A DNA stretch of 43,843 bases. It comes from Tardiphaga sp. GTDB taxonomy: Bacteria; Pseudomonadota; Alphaproteobacteria; Rhizobiales; Xanthobacteraceae. The stretch is taken from contig NZ_JAQGJT010000068.1 in the NCBI RefSeq assembly GCF_028290495.1, forward strand, positions 1-43,843, written 5' to 3'. Positions 33,981-43,723 of the stretch are shown here, piece by piece. Each line of letters opens with the position of its first letter. Position 1 is the first letter of the stretch. The notes under the pieces were generated by a model. That model searched no databases. It was given only the letters and a program-made list of their open reading frames with translations, and was not told where the DNA came from. A program made the position numbers and the translations under genes.

Positions 33981-34422
33981 AAACAAAACTCTACGATAGT
34001 TCACAGCCGTTCGACAGAATGATCTATCGCAGCATTTTAGGCCCATCCTGCCGTATGCAAGTTTTCTTACTCTGCTATCGCCGAAACTACGATCGGGGCA
34101 TTGCGGGCCTGGGCACGGCCAGAGTGTCGCGCTATTTTGCTTCCGACTTTGAGTGGCCTTCTGATCGTTTGCTCGACGCTAGCGAGGTCGCAGCGGTCGT
34201 CGCCGGTAGCATGTACCATCGCGGTATTGCGCGCGCTTGGCCGGTGCAGAAGTACAGTTCTGGATCGAACAAAGATCAGCGAAGGCGAGCTGGATGACGA
34301 AGCCATAAATGGTTCAACTGGTTGAAAAAAAAGGGAAAATGCATTAGCTCTGTCGCTCGGATCATTTGTCGGCCCAGAAATCGGTTGGACGGAATCACGC
34401 TGCAGAGTTCAATGAAAACAAT
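33981..34422. other. 442-base gap upstream of dusA
   Basis: No recognisable gene. The 3' part (34320-34345) is A-rich. It presumably contains the dusA promoter and marks the change from accessory-like to core genes. Confidence 0.55.
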
Positions 34423-35412
34423 ATGTTAGAAGCTAGATTTGCTATTGCCCCGATGATGGACTGGACTGATCGCCATTGCCGCGTGTTTCACCGGCTGATG
34501 TCGCGGCGGGCGCGGCTTTATACGGAGATGCTGACGACCGGCGCGATCATTCACGGCGACCGCGTGCGGCTGCTGGGCTTCGACGCCAGCGAGCATCCGG
34601 TGGCGCTGCAGCTCGGTGGCTCCGAACCGGCGCACCTCGCAGAGGCCGCCAAGATCGGTGAGGATTTTGGCTATGACGAGATCAACATCAACGTCGGTTG
34701 CCCCTCCGATCGCGTGAAGGACGGCCGCTTCGGCGCCTGCCTGATGGCCGAGCCGGAGCTGGTCGCGCGCGGCGTTGCGGCGATGAAGGCGGCGGTTAAA
34801 GTGCCGGTCACCGTGAAATGCCGGATCGGCATCGACGACCAGGACCCCGAAGTGGCGCTCGATACCCTGGCGCGCGCGGTGATCGCCGCCGGTGCCGATG
34901 GCCTAGTCGTGCATGCGCGAAAAGCGTGGCTGAATGGCCTGTCGCCGAAGGAAAACCGCAACATCCCGCCGCTCGATTACGACCGCGTCTACCGGCTGAA
35001 GGCGTCGCTGCCCGACGTGCCCGTCGTCATCAACGGCGGCATTACCGGCATCGCGGAAGCCGCGGCGCACCTCGATCGCGTTGATGGCGTGATGCTGGGA
35101 CGTGCGGCCTATCAGGAGCCTTGGCGGCTGCTCGCGGTCGATCCCGAACTGTTCGGCGAGGCAGCGCCGCACGCGTCGATGAAAGACGTGTTCGAGGCGA
35201 TGATGCCGTACATCGCGGACCAACTGGCGCAGGGCACGCGGCTGCATTCGATGGTCCGGCATTTCGTCGGCGCGTTTCACGGCGTGCGCGGTGCGCGTGC
35301 GTTCCGGCGCTATTTGGCGGAAAACGGCACCAAGCATGGCGCCGGCATCGATGTGCTGCGCGCGGCAATCGCGCTGGTCGAAGTCGATGCGCCGGAAGAA
35401 GTTGCGGCTTAA
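34423..35412 (+). CDS. dusA: tRNA-dihydrouridine synthase A
   Basis: A 329-residue FMN enzyme that reduces uridine to dihydrouridine in the tRNA D-loop. The FMN-binding start is FAIAPMMDWTDRHCRVFHRL, the tRNA and catalytic region is YDEININVGCPSDRVKDGRF then GACLM with the active-site Cys, and VVHARKAWLNGLSP, VVINGGI and LGRAAYQEPW are DusA-specific. The ATG at 34423 matches the usual DusA beginning; the frame is open to a TTG 19 codons earlier, which would add an atypical leader. Its TAA shares bases with the TAA of the convergent protease gene at 35409-35412. Confidence 0.94.
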   Translation: MLEARFAIAPMMDWTDRHCRVFHRLMSRRARLYTEMLTTGAIIHGDRVRLLGFDASEHPVALQLGGSEPAHLAEAAKIGEDFGYDEININVGCPSDRVKDGRFGACLMAEPELVARGVAAMKAAVKVPVTVKCRIGIDDQDPEVALDTLARAVIAAGADGLVVHARKAWLNGLSPKENRNIPPLDYDRVYRLKASLPDVPVVINGGITGIAEAAAHLDRVDGVMLGRAAYQEPWRLLAVDPELFGEAAPHASMKDVFEAMMPYIADQLAQGTRLHSMVRHFVGAFHGVRGARAFRRYLAENGTKHGAGIDVLRAAIALVEVDAPEEVAA

Positions 35413-35921
35413 GGGTAGCCGCGCAACATCAATTTGTCCGGCCGGACTTCCCAGCTTTCCAGCCGGTCGAGAAAGCTCATGCCGAGCAAATTCGTCTTCA
35501 TCTGGCCGCGCGGCACGACCAATGCCGGCACCGAGCGCTCGACGAGCTTGCCGACCGCGAGGCGGTCGAGCGTTAGGCGCGCCGCGCGCGTATGGCCGGC
35601 GGCGGTTTCGACCTCGACATTATAGACCAGCATTTCAAGCGGCAGCCCGGCGGCCTTCGCGGTCTCCCAGGTCAGCACTACCGAGGTGGCGCCGGTGTCG
35701 ATCACCATCGGCGCGTTGACGCCGTTGATCTTGGCCTGCAGGCCGAATTCGCCGGTCGTGCCGCGCGGCACTTCGACGGCGCGGGCAGGCGGCGGCATTT
35801 GCTTGCGCAGCATGTCGGAGACCAGCGCGCTGGCTTTGGAAATCTGCACGGGATCGCCATAGGCCCACGCCGCGCCCGCGGTGGCTGCGACCAGCACGAC
35901 CAGCAGCAGCACGCGGCTCAC
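35409..35921 (-). CDS. retropepsin-like aspartic protease, membrane-anchored
   Basis: A 170-residue protein with an N-terminal signal or anchor (VLLLVVLVAATAGAAWA) and a single retropepsin-like domain: the catalytic VIDTGATSVVLT (D75-T-G), then LTLDRLAVGKLVERSVPALV and the second family motif NLLGMSFLDRL. It fits the clan AA, TIGR02281-type family found throughout alphaproteobacteria, which would act as a dimer in the periplasm. Substrates are unknown. It follows the DUF1289 gene by ten bases on the same strand and overlaps the convergent dusA stop. Confidence 0.9.
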   Translation of the reverse strand: MSRVLLLVVLVAATAGAAWAYGDPVQISKASALVSDMLRKQMPPPARAVEVPRGTTGEFGLQAKINGVNAPMVIDTGATSVVLTWETAKAAGLPLEMLVYNVEVETAAGHTRAARLTLDRLAVGKLVERSVPALVVPRGQMKTNLLGMSFLDRLESWEVRPDKLMLRGYP

Positions 35922-35931
35922 AGCGCACCTG

Positions 35932-36150
35932 TCAGGAGGTCGCGGATTTCTTTCTGGGCGCGTAGGTGGACGATGGCGCGAGACCAGCTTCCATCATGCG
36001 CGCGTCGAGCTGCGCCATGATGTCCAGCCGCTCCGTGCTCTCCATCCTGAACCAGCCGGAGATCTCGGGAAGCGTGCGTCCGCAGCCCAGGCAGAGGGCG
36101 GTTGTGGGGTCGATGATGCAGACGGCGATGCACGGCGTTTCTTTGCTCAT
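35932..36150 (-). CDS. DUF1289 small cysteine protein
   Basis: A 72-residue protein with the full DUF1289 signature: CIAVCIIDPTTALCLGCGRT then LPEISGW. Cys7, Cys11, Cys20 and Cys23 look like a metal or Fe-S site. The ATG at 36150 begins the conserved region directly; the frame is open 12 codons further upstream. It lies just before the protease gene and probably forms a two-gene unit with it. The function of the family is not known to me. Confidence 0.88.
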   Translation of the reverse strand: MSKETPCIAVCIIDPTTALCLGCGRTLPEISGWFRMESTERLDIMAQLDARMMEAGLAPSSTYAPRKKSATS

Positions 36151-36205
36151 GGTTCGATAGTGAGGCGGTTCGGATCGCTTTCGCAAGTCTCGTCTCAGAT
36201 TTCGT

Positions 36206-37807
36206 TTACAGCCCGGTGCCGGCGCTCATGATCGGCTTGTTGCGGGGACGGCGGCGTTCGTCGGCGACGCTGGTCTCAAAATCCGGCTGCAGCGGCGGGC
36301 CATCCTCGGTCATCGGCGCCAGCGCCGACATCACGCGCTCCGGCGGGAAGGTGACGATCACCTCGGTGCCGACCCGCAGCTTGGATTTCAGCGTGAAGGT
36401 GCCGCCGTGCATGTCGATCAGGCTCTTGGCGATCGGCAAGCCGAGGCCAGCGCCCTGTTCGGCGGATTTGATCGAGTTCGAACCCTGGCCGAACGACGCC
36501 AATACGATCGGGATCTCGTCTTCGGCGATGCCCGAGCCGGTGTCCTTGCAGCTGAGATATTGCCCGCCGGAGGCGGTCCAGCCGACCTTCAGCCAGATCT
36601 CGCCGCCCTGCGGCGTGAACTTGATCGAGTTCGACAGCAGGTTGAGCACGATCTGCCGCGTCGCGCGCTCGTCGCCCCAGATCCGCGGCATGCCGTGCTC
36701 GAACACTTCGTGGATGGTGATGCCGCGGCTGGAAGCGCGCAGCTTCAGCAAGTGATGGCAATCCGCCACCACGTGGACCAGCGACACCGCTTCCTCGTTA
36801 AGCTCGTAGCGGCCAGCCTCGATCCGCGACAGGTCGAGAATCTCGTTGATCAGGTTCAGCAGGTGCACGCCGGAATTATGGATGTCGGCAGAATAGTCCT
36901 TGTAGACCGGCACGGCGTGGCCGCCGAAGATCTCGCTCTTCATCACTTCGGAAAAACCGAGGATGGCGTTCAGCGGCGTGCGCAACTTGTGGCTCATCTG
37001 GGCGAGGAAGCGCGACTTGGCGACGTTGGCGGCCTCGGCGCGGTGACGCGCTTCATCGGAGATCGCCTTGGCCTGTTCCAGCTCGCCGATCAGCGCGTCC
37101 TTTTCGGCGCGTGCTTCCAGCGTCGCCAGCGTGTTGGAATGCAGCCGGTGCGCCAGCAGCGCGAAATAGCCCTCGGCGGCGATGGCGAGGGCGGCCAGCA
37201 CGTAGTTGTCGAGCGTGCCGCGCATGATGAAGTTGAAGGCGACGCCAAGCGTCACCGGCGCGGTCGCCGCAAAGGCGGCGATCGGCAGGCTGGCGGCGAG
37301 CATGCTGGACACCGCGACCACCAGCAGCATCAGGAACATCATCAGCGAGTTCGAGACTATATCGACGCCGGTCGGATGCACCAGCACGACGGTCCAGCAC
37401 ATGCCGTACAGCAGGTCGAACAGGATGAACTTCATCCGCCAGCGCCGCGCGCCATTGGCGGACGGCGGCTCGGCCAGGTAGCGCTTGCAGGCATGGATGA
37501 TCATCGCGTGGATGCAGAACATCCCGCAGGCCCACACCGCCGCCTCGATCGGCTGCGACCAGAACCCGAACAGGAAGCCGGTGCCGATCACCAGCAGCGT
37601 CACCACCAGCGACGCCGACAGCCGTGTCTGGGCGTATTGCCGGAGCAATTCGCGGTCGAAAGCAGGGCGGGTTCCAGAGGTCGACGTTAACCTGTCGCGG
37701 GCTTCGCGAACGCGTTGCGCCGCCACGCGCCGATTGCGCACCGGCACATCGACCGGTGTTTCGGCCGGAAGATGGACCACTTCGGGCCTGTTGGCGGGCT
37801 TACTCAT
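36206..37807 (-). CDS. membrane sensor histidine kinase (DivJ/PleC-like core) with altered H-box
   Basis: A 533-residue kinase. The N terminus is cytoplasmic and basic; about five to six membrane helices (about residues 60-225) and a short coiled coil (about 225-265) precede the phosphorylation domain MSHKLRTPLNAILGFSEVM, with His273. The ATPase domain follows: NLLSNSIKFTPQGG (N box), DTGSGIAEDEIP (G1) and GAGLGLPIAKSLIDMHGG (G2). The residue after the phospho-His is Lys (codon at 36986-36988), where the family nearly always has Glu or Asp. No response regulator is adjacent. The start at 37807 is chosen by position; no strong ribosome site is seen. Confidence 0.9.
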   Translation of the reverse strand: MSKPANRPEVVHLPAETPVDVPVRNRRVAAQRVREARDRLTSTSGTRPAFDRELLRQYAQTRLSASLVVTLLVIGTGFLFGFWSQPIEAAVWACGMFCIHAMIIHACKRYLAEPPSANGARRWRMKFILFDLLYGMCWTVVLVHPTGVDIVSNSLMMFLMLLVVAVSSMLAASLPIAAFAATAPVTLGVAFNFIMRGTLDNYVLAALAIAAEGYFALLAHRLHSNTLATLEARAEKDALIGELEQAKAISDEARHRAEAANVAKSRFLAQMSHKLRTPLNAILGFSEVMKSEIFGGHAVPVYKDYSADIHNSGVHLLNLINEILDLSRIEAGRYELNEEAVSLVHVVADCHHLLKLRASSRGITIHEVFEHGMPRIWGDERATRQIVLNLLSNSIKFTPQGGEIWLKVGWTASGGQYLSCKDTGSGIAEDEIPIVLASFGQGSNSIKSAEQGAGLGLPIAKSLIDMHGGTFTLKSKLRVGTEVIVTFPPERVMSALAPMTEDGPPLQPDFETSVADERRRPRNKPIMSAGTGL

Positions 37808-37966
37808 CACAACAAAACAGATCCTGCACACGCACGCGCGGGTTTTTCACGGCCCTTATAAGTGCCGCACAATCATTAAGAGGTGCCTTAAGAAACGCGA
37901 TATTTCAGTTAATTTTTGATGACAATCGGCCCCGGCGGGCGGTTGCGGCCCGCCGGAATGCCGGCT

Positions 37967-38836
37967 TTATCGCTGCAAGCGTGCGAGCAGGCTCGACGTA
38001 TCCCAGCGCTTGCCGCCCATCGTCTCGACTTCCGAATAGAACGCGTCGACGACCGAAGTAACGGGCAGGCTGGCGCCGTTGCGGCGGGCTTCGGCGAGGC
38101 AGATCGAGAGGTCCTTGCGCATCCATTCGACCGCAAAGCCGAAATCGAACTTGCCGTCGTTCATGGTCTTGTAGCGGTTCTCCATCTGCCAGGACTGCGC
38201 GGCGCCCTTCGAAATCACCTCGACCACGGCGTTAACGTCGAGCCCGGCCTTCTTGGCGAAGTGGATGCCCTCCGATAGCGCCTCGACCAGCCCGGCGATG
38301 CAGATCTGGTTGACCATCTTGGTCAGCTGGCCGGAACCGGCCGGTCCCAGCAGCTTGCACATCTTGGCATAGGCGGCGATCACCGGCTCGGCCCGGGCGT
38401 AGGCAGCGTCGGTTCCGCCGCACATCACCGTCAGAGCGCCGTTCTCGGCGCCAGCCTGGCCGCCGGACACCGGTGCATCGATGAACTGAAACCCGGCCTT
38501 GGTCGCTGCGGCATCGAGTTCGCGGGCGACTTCGGCGGAAGCGGTGGTGTGGTCCACGAAGATCGCGCCCTTTGCCATGCCCGCAAACGCGCCATCGGCG
38601 CCGATGGTGACTGCGCGCAAATCGTCGTCATTGCCGACGCAGGCCATCACGAAGTCCTGGCCTTCGGCCGCTGCCTTCGGCGTCGGCGCGGTCTTGCCGC
38701 CGAACTTTTCCACCCAGGCCGCGGCCTTGGCCGAATTGCGGTTGAACACCGTGACCTCGTGCTTGCCCTTGGCGACGAGGTGGCCGGCCATCGGGAAACC
38801 CATGACGCCGAGACCGATGAAAGCAATTTTGGCCAT
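37967..38836 (-). CDS. 3-hydroxyisobutyrate dehydrogenase-family protein
   Basis: A 289-residue NAD(P)-dependent beta-hydroxyacid dehydrogenase. The Rossmann motif is FIGLGVMGFPMAGHL (6-20), the substrate-binding motif IDAPVSGGQAGAENG (119-133), and the catalytic lysine K173 lies in GSGQLTKMVNQ. This fits 3-hydroxyisobutyrate or tartronate-semialdehyde (2-hydroxy-3-oxopropionate) reductases; the exact substrate cannot be told. AAAGGG seven bases before the ATG at 38836 gives the start, and the longer open frame upstream is not part of the protein. It is divergent from the Mrp gene. Confidence 0.92.
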   Translation of the reverse strand: MAKIAFIGLGVMGFPMAGHLVAKGKHEVTVFNRNSAKAAAWVEKFGGKTAPTPKAAAEGQDFVMACVGNDDDLRAVTIGADGAFAGMAKGAIFVDHTTASAEVARELDAAATKAGFQFIDAPVSGGQAGAENGALTVMCGGTDAAYARAEPVIAAYAKMCKLLGPAGSGQLTKMVNQICIAGLVEALSEGIHFAKKAGLDVNAVVEVISKGAAQSWQMENRYKTMNDGKFDFGFAVEWMRKDLSICLAEARRNGASLPVTSVVDAFYSEVETMGGKRWDTSSLLARLQR

Positions 38837-39085
38837 GTGCATACCCTTTGCGTGGTCGGCTTGTGCGCCGAACGTGGTGTGTGGGGAAAGAGGAGGGCAT
38901 CCGGTGGTCGGAGGCCGCGGTTGAGAATTCGGCCGCAGCATAGACGCTGAGTTCCGAGCCGCAAGCCCGGGACAGGCTTGGTGCAGTGCGGAAAATTGCG
39001 AGGCTGGCCCGTCAGAAACGGCATGCACTCAACGCCGAATAGCTCTATGTCTCCGGTCTGAATTCAGCCGTCCGGGAGACATCCA

Positions 39086-40228
39086 GTGAGCGTGACAAAA
39101 CAGCAGGTTCTTGACGGTCTGGCCAAGGTGACATCGCCGCGCGGCGTGCCGTTGCCCCATGCCAACGTGTTGTCGGAGATCTCCGTCAACGACGGCAAGG
39201 TGTTGTTCTCGATCAATGTCGATGCCGCCGAGGCGCGCGCCTGGGAAGGCGTGCGGGCACAGGCCGAGGCCGCCGTGCGTGCGATCCCCGGCGTCACCGG
39301 CGCGATGGTGGCGTTGACCGCCGAACGAAAGCCCGGTGCTGCTGCCCCGGCTCCTGCGCCGCACAGCCATTCCCACAAGCCTGGCGTGCAGCCGGTTTCG
39401 GCGCATCGTCCGCCGGCCAATCCGGCGGGGTCGCCGATGGCGCAGCAGGCCGAAATCGCCGGCATCAAAGCCATTATCGCGGTGGCTTCCGGCAAGGGCG
39501 GCGTCGGCAAATCGACCACCGCGATTAACCTTGCGCTGGGACTGCGCGATCTTGGCCTCCGCGTCGGCCTGATGGACGCCGATATCTACGGCCCCTCGGT
39601 GCCGCGGCTGACCGGCATCCGCGAAAGGCCGGTTCTCGACGACAACAGGAAGATGCTGCCGATCCAGCGCTTCGGTCTGTCGATCATGTCGATCGGCTTC
39701 CTGGTCGAGGAAGAGACCGCGATGATCTGGCGCGGCCCGATGGTGATGTCGGCCATTACGCAGATGCTGCGCGACGTCGCCTGGGGCAGGCTCGACGTGC
39801 TCGTCGTCGACATGCCGCCCGGCACCGGCGACGCGCAGCTCACGCTGGCGCAGAACGTTCCGCTCAAGGGCGCGGTGATCGTCTCGACGCCGCAGGATCT
39901 GGCGCTGATCGATGCCCGCCGGGGGCTGGCGATGTTCAGCAAGGTCAACGTGCCCGTGCTCGGCATCATCGAGAACATGAGCTATTTCCAGTGCCCGGAA
40001 TGCGGCACGCGGTCGGACATCTTCGGCCACGGCGGCGCGCGCCATGAGGCCGAGCGGCTCGGCGTGCCGTTCCTCGGCGAGGTGCCGCTGCACATGTCGA
40101 TCCGGGCGATGTCGGACGCCGGCACGCCCGTCGTGCACAGCGAGCCGGAGGGTCCGCACGCGGCGATCTATCGTTCGATCGCGACCCAGATCCGGGATCA
40201 GCTGCAGGGCGTCACCGCCGCCGCCTGA
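39086..40228 (+). CDS. apbC: Mrp/ApbC-family iron-sulfur carrier ATPase
   Basis: A 380-residue P-loop protein. An N-terminal MIP18/DUF59-like domain (about 1-80, VLDGLAKVTSPRGVPLPHAN) is followed by a His/Pro/Ala-rich linker (about 82-125, PHSHSHKPG) and the Mrp ATPase: SGKGGVGKSTT (135-145), LMDADIYGPSVPRLTG, VVDMPPGTGDAQLT, and IENMSYFQCPECGTRSDIFG with the CPEC pair that binds the shared Fe-S cluster in the dimer. The family delivers Fe-S clusters to apo-proteins in the cytoplasm. The start is a GTG preceded by GGGAG. Confidence 0.93.
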   Translation: MSVTKQQVLDGLAKVTSPRGVPLPHANVLSEISVNDGKVLFSINVDAAEARAWEGVRAQAEAAVRAIPGVTGAMVALTAERKPGAAAPAPAPHSHSHKPGVQPVSAHRPPANPAGSPMAQQAEIAGIKAIIAVASGKGGVGKSTTAINLALGLRDLGLRVGLMDADIYGPSVPRLTGIRERPVLDDNRKMLPIQRFGLSIMSIGFLVEEETAMIWRGPMVMSAITQMLRDVAWGRLDVLVVDMPPGTGDAQLTLAQNVPLKGAVIVSTPQDLALIDARRGLAMFSKVNVPVLGIIENMSYFQCPECGTRSDIFGHGGARHEAERLGVPFLGEVPLHMSIRAMSDAGTPVVHSEPEGPHAAIYRSIATQIRDQLQGVTAAA

Positions 40229-40434
40229 TCCGTTACTCCACAAATGCATAGCGCATTCGCCGCATTGAACTTTCGTTTAAATGGGGCTGCGATGGCGCAC
40301 GTCGCGTTTTCCGCGGCTCTGATCCGTGTTACAGAACCCTTCACCAGAGCGTCTTTGGTTGAATCAACTACGGTTCTTCCGATGAATATGCTCCAGGGAA
40401 TTCTAGGGAAAACGCCTGCAACAGGAGAGATTGA

Positions 40435-41523
<1,089 letters not shown>

Positions 41524-41543
41524 TCAAGATCGCAGCACAGAAG

Positions 41544-41577
41544 AAAAACCCGGCCCTCGCGAGGGGGCCGGGTTTTT
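41544..41577. terminator. bidirectional intrinsic terminator
   Basis: AAAAACCCGGCCC and GGGCCGGGTTTTT flank a short loop 20 bases after the receptor stop. The T-run follows on the plus strand, and the A-run gives a T-run on the minus strand. It separates the convergent TRAP receptor and membrane-subunit genes. Confidence 0.88.
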
Positions 41578-41721
41578 GCTTGCGCGATGGATGATCTTCA
41601 AGTTGTCGCTAATGACTGCATCTGCCGAAATTCCCGCTGCGGTAAACCGCGGCGGGAATCTTGTCGATGCGCTGCCTGTTGCTCCGGCTTCAGTGGCGAA
41701 GCTTGAGAAGGCGAACGCCCG

Positions 41722-43128
41722 CTACTTCGACGGCCCGAAATCTAGCGTCGGCATTTCGATCTGCGGGATGTCGATCTTCACGTTGGTGGTGTCTACCACC
41801 GAGTTGTCGATCCAGTAGGTGACCAGCCCCGGCCACCAGATCACGATGATCACCAGGATGACCTGCATCGCCACCCAGGGCATGGCACCCCAGTAGATGT
41901 CCTTGCTCTTTACGACGGGCGGCGCGATGCCGCGCAGGTAGAACAATGCGAAGCCGAACGGCGGGTGCATGAACGAGGTCTGCATGTTGACGCACAGCAG
42001 CACGCCGAACCAGACGAGGTCGATGCCCAGCTTGCTCGCGACCGGGGCGAGCAGGGGGATGATGATGAAGGCGATCTCGAAGAAATCGAGGAAGAACGCC
42101 AGGAAGAAAACGAAGATATTGACGAAGATCAGGAAGCCCAGCGCGCCGCCCGGCAGGCCAGTGAGCAGGTGCTCGATCCAGCGTGCGCCGTCCATGCCCT
42201 GAAACACCAGGCTGAAGCAGGTCGAACCGATCAGGATGAAGACGACCATCGAGGTCAGTCGCATGGTCGAGGTCATCGCCTGCTCGACCAGCGGCCACGT
42301 CAGGCGGCGGTGCAGGGCGGCCAGCACCATCGCGCCGACCGCGCCCATCGCGCCGGCTTCGGTTGGCGTCGCCAGACCCATTCCGATGGTGCCGAGCACC
42401 AGGAAGATCAGCACGATCGAGGGGATCATGCCCCACAGCACGCGGCTGACCAGCTTCCAGTTCAGCGGCTGACGGACGTCGGCCGGCAGTGGCGGCATCG
42501 AGTTCGGCCGCAGGATCGACAGCACCACGATGTAGAGGATGAAGATCACGACCTGCAGGATGGAAGGCCCGATCGCGCCGAGATACATGTCGCCGACCGA
42601 GCGGCCGAGCTGGTCGGCGAGAACGATCAGCACCAGCGACGGCGGGATCAGCTGCGTGATGGTGCCGGACGCCGCGATCACGCCGGTGGCGACGCGCATG
42701 TCGTAGCCGTAGCGGATCATGATCGGCAGCGAGATCACGCCCATCGCGATCACCGAAGCGGCGACGGTGCCGGTGATGGCGCCGAGCACGGCACCCACGA
42801 TGATCACTGCATAGGCCAGACCGCCCGGGACCTTGCCGAACAGCTGGCCGGTGCCTTCCAGCAGGTCTTCAGCCAGGCCGCAACGTTCGAGAATGGCGCC
42901 CATGAAGGTGAAGAACGGGATCGACAGCAGCAGGTCATTGGAGATCGTGCCGTAGAAACGGAACGGGAGCGCCTGCAGGAAGGACGGATCGAAATGGCCT
43001 GTGAAGATGCCGACGATGCCGAAGAACAGGCCCACCGCGGCCAGCGAAAACGCCACCGGGAATCCGATCAGCATGAAACAGATCATGGTGCCGAACATCA
43101 GCGGGGGCATCACGCCATAGGAAAACAT
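41722..43128 (-). CDS. TRAP transporter large permease (DctM family)
   Basis: A 468-residue membrane protein with about twelve hydrophobic segments, beginning MFGTMICFMLIGFPVAFSLA. Family features include LPFRFYGTISNDLLLSIPFF, GGLAYAVIIVGAVLGAITGT, VAASVIAMGVISLPIM, GTITQLIPPSLVLIVLADQL and NMQTSFMHPPFGFALFYLRG. It is the Na+-coupled translocation subunit of a TRAP carrier. AGGA before the ATG at 43128 gives the start. It lies 58 bases after the small subunit gene on the same strand. The last 25 or so residues are a hydrophilic tail. Confidence 0.93.
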   Translation of the reverse strand: MFSYGVMPPLMFGTMICFMLIGFPVAFSLAAVGLFFGIVGIFTGHFDPSFLQALPFRFYGTISNDLLLSIPFFTFMGAILERCGLAEDLLEGTGQLFGKVPGGLAYAVIIVGAVLGAITGTVAASVIAMGVISLPIMIRYGYDMRVATGVIAASGTITQLIPPSLVLIVLADQLGRSVGDMYLGAIGPSILQVVIFILYIVVLSILRPNSMPPLPADVRQPLNWKLVSRVLWGMIPSIVLIFLVLGTIGMGLATPTEAGAMGAVGAMVLAALHRRLTWPLVEQAMTSTMRLTSMVVFILIGSTCFSLVFQGMDGARWIEHLLTGLPGGALGFLIFVNIFVFFLAFFLDFFEIAFIIIPLLAPVASKLGIDLVWFGVLLCVNMQTSFMHPPFGFALFYLRGIAPPVVKSKDIYWGAMPWVAMQVILVIIVIWWPGLVTYWIDNSVVDTTNVKIDIPQIEMPTLDFGPSK

Positions 43129-43186
43129 CGATCGGTCCTGACTGGTAAGGTGGCTTTGTGGTCAAGGTAGCAATGAAGAAGTCGGG

Positions 43187-43723
43187 TTACTGCAGCGGCG
43201 CTTCGTAGTGGGTGTCGATCTTGACGAGACCTGCGAGGCCCGCGATCCGCTTGGCGAGTTCGGCCAGTCCCTGCAGCAGCAACAGCAGGAAGCCGAGCGG
43301 CAGGATGCCCTTCACGGGCCAAAGGATCAGGCCGCCGGCATTGCTTGAGGTTTCCTGCAGGCGCCATGAATTCAGGAAGAACGGCGTGGTCAGGTACAAC
43401 AGGTAGATCATCGCCGGCAGCAGGAAGAAGATGATGCCGACAATGTCGATCCACAGCCGCGCACGATCCGAGACCGCGGAATAGACGAGATCGACGCGGA
43501 CATGCTCGTTGAGCCGCAGCGTTTGCGCGGCGCCGAGAAACACGATGCCGGCGAACATATACCACTGGATCTCGAGCCAGCCATTGGACGAGTAGTTGAA
43601 CAGATAGCGGATCGTCGCATTGCCGGCGCTGACCAGGCAGGCGAGCAGCACCATCCACTTGGCGATGAACCCGAAGGCATCGCTCAGATGATCGATCACG
43701 CGCGTGATTTTGAGTACGTCCAC
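43187..43723 (-). CDS. TRAP transporter small permease (DctQ family)
   Basis: A 178-residue inner-membrane protein with four helices (WMVLLACLVSAGNATIRYLF, WYMFAGIVFLGAAQTLRLNE, LWIDIVGIIFFLLPAMIYLL, ILPLGFLLLLLQGLAELAKR) and the family motif HVRVDLVY. It partners the DctM subunit downstream. The start is a GTG preceded by GGGGGGAG. The receptor partner is probably the convergent DctP protein at 40435-41523, although a different receptor beyond the window edge cannot be excluded. Confidence 0.9.
   Translation of the reverse strand: MDVLKITRVIDHLSDAFGFIAKWMVLLACLVSAGNATIRYLFNYSSNGWLEIQWYMFAGIVFLGAAQTLRLNEHVRVDLVYSAVSDRARLWIDIVGIIFFLLPAMIYLLYLTTPFFLNSWRLQETSSNAGGLILWPVKGILPLGFLLLLLQGLAELAKRIAGLAGLVKIDTHYEAPLQ

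Noticed and set aside
36407..37690. Long plus-strand frame opposite the histidine kinase
   Set aside because: The histidine kinase motifs on the minus strand are unambiguous; the opposite product is His/Arg/Gln-rich antisense.
38837..39028. N-terminal extension of the hydroxyisobutyrate dehydrogenase-like gene
   Set aside because: The family protein begins at MAKIAFIGLG with a good ribosome site; the upstream frame is composition noise.
41965..43170. Long plus-strand frame opposite the TRAP large permease
   Set aside because: Highly charged product typical of the antisense of a membrane protein; the DctM family pattern on the minus strand is clear.
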